Below, piece by piece: positions 15,045 through 15,411 of a DNA stretch of 15,411 bases. The stretch's first letter is position 1; every line of letters starts with the position of its first letter. Source of the stretch: Sphingopyxis sp. (lineage in GTDB: Bacteria; Pseudomonadota; Alphaproteobacteria; Sphingomonadales; Sphingomonadaceae). Position numbers and translations under genes: made by a program. A model generated the notes under the pieces. That model saw nothing but the letters and a program-made list of their open reading frames with translations. It did not search any database and was not told the origin of the DNA. The stretch covers positions 1 to 15,411 of the forward strand of contig JAAUPH010000021.1 of assembly GCA_012035435.1 (NCBI GenBank), read 5' to 3'.

Positions 15045-15411
15045 CGTCGGGAGCGCTACGGGCGCCGGATCGCCTGCGGTGAGTCGTCCGTTCGATCGAT
15101 CAGCTTCGCCCCAATGGCGTGGCAGCCAATGCCGCGACCAGCGACGCATTTGGGGAGGGTGCAGTCGGCTTCGCAGCCGCCGTAGGCGCCGTCGTTCTTG
15201 CCGTCGTCGCACTCTTCGCCGAGGCCGGGCTGGGTGATGCCGTCCGCGCAGAACTCGACCTGACAGCTCGACGAGCAACCGTCCTCGTTCATGGCGTTGC
15301 TGTCGTCGCAGTCCTCCCCGATCTCGACCGCCCCGTTGCCGCAGGCTCACCTCCGGGCCCGGCAGTTCGCCGAGCAACCGGTCCCTGCTGGTCGTGTTCC
15401 CGTCGTCGCAC
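15045..15411 (-). pseudogene. Fragment, cysteine-rich myxococcal disulfide-repeat (DUF4215-like) surface protein, runs off the window
   Basis: NEDGCSSSCQVEFCADGITQ and GEECDDGKNDGAYGGCEADC are repeats of the C-D-D-G-N-x-D-G-C-S-x-x-C type known from large secreted proteins of Myxococcota. Another repeat (CDDGNTTSRD) appears at the window edge after at least one frame change near 15380, followed by an in-frame TGA. This repeat family is unlike anything expected beside the sphingomonad genes on the left. Confidence 0.65.

Noticed and set aside
13525..15411. Integron cassette array or genomic island
   Set aside because: No integrase, no attC-like folded sites between pieces, and most pieces lack starts and stops. 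Gene cassettes would be whole genes.
1..15411. tRNA, rRNA or transposase genes
   Set aside because: Looked for conserved stems, rRNA cores and DDE-type transposase readings by eye and saw none. A dedicated RNA search could still find a small RNA.

Overview
The window looks like an alphaproteobacterial chromosome, most likely a sphingomonad (order Sphingomonadales; inference). The signs are high GC, the imuA-imuB-dnaE2 mutagenesis cassette, a LexA box of the alphaproteobacterial direct-repeat type (GAAC-N7-GAAC), and CCCTCTCCC-type palindromic repeats between genes.

Layout: (1) 1-1358, minus: the periplasmic adaptor lipoprotein of an RND efflux pump, cut by the window edge and carrying one frameshift. 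(2) 1554-7246, minus: an SOS-controlled translesion-synthesis operon, imuA -> imuB -> dnaE2, with a LexA box overlapping the promoter directly at the imuA start codon. A paired palindromic repeat lies between imuB and dnaE2, and dnaE2 has a one-base frameshift near its N-terminus. (3) 7526-10276, plus: a four-gene operon of exported proteins. It encodes an Asn/Asp/Ser repeat protein, a second small protein, a stand-alone periplasmic C39 peptidase and a third small protein. (4) 12679-10561, minus, convergent with block 3: a Crp/Fnr-type regulator followed 3 nt later by an outer-membrane beta-barrel protein with a signal peptide and N-terminal coiled coil. The barrel gene has three compensating one-base frameshifts. 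(5) 13060-13308, plus: a very small LuxR-type DNA-binding protein. (6) About 13351-15411: a patchwork of short unrelated gene fragments on both strands.

Blocks 3 and 4 are the most interesting part. Low-complexity secreted subunits, a C39 peptidase and a coiled-coil outer-membrane barrel recall the functional-amyloid (Fap) system of Pseudomonas, where FapB/FapC are subunits, FapD is the C39 peptidase and FapF is the barrel. Here the gene order differs and a Crp/Fnr regulator is included. A perfect TTGCG-N4-CGCAA palindrome sits about 41 bp upstream of the predicted transcription start of the subunit operon, as expected for class II activation by a Crp/Fnr protein. Two of the three small proteins share a VAD-acidic-L-x3-RGG motif that looks like a double-glycine cleavage site for the C39 peptidase. 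I infer a regulated secretion system that matures and exports amyloid-like or matrix proteins.

Caution: almost every frameshift sits in or next to a short homopolymer, and the reading frames restore perfectly with single-base corrections. Indel errors are therefore more likely than true gene decay. The last ~1.9 kb is probably a chimeric assembly end, not a real locus.
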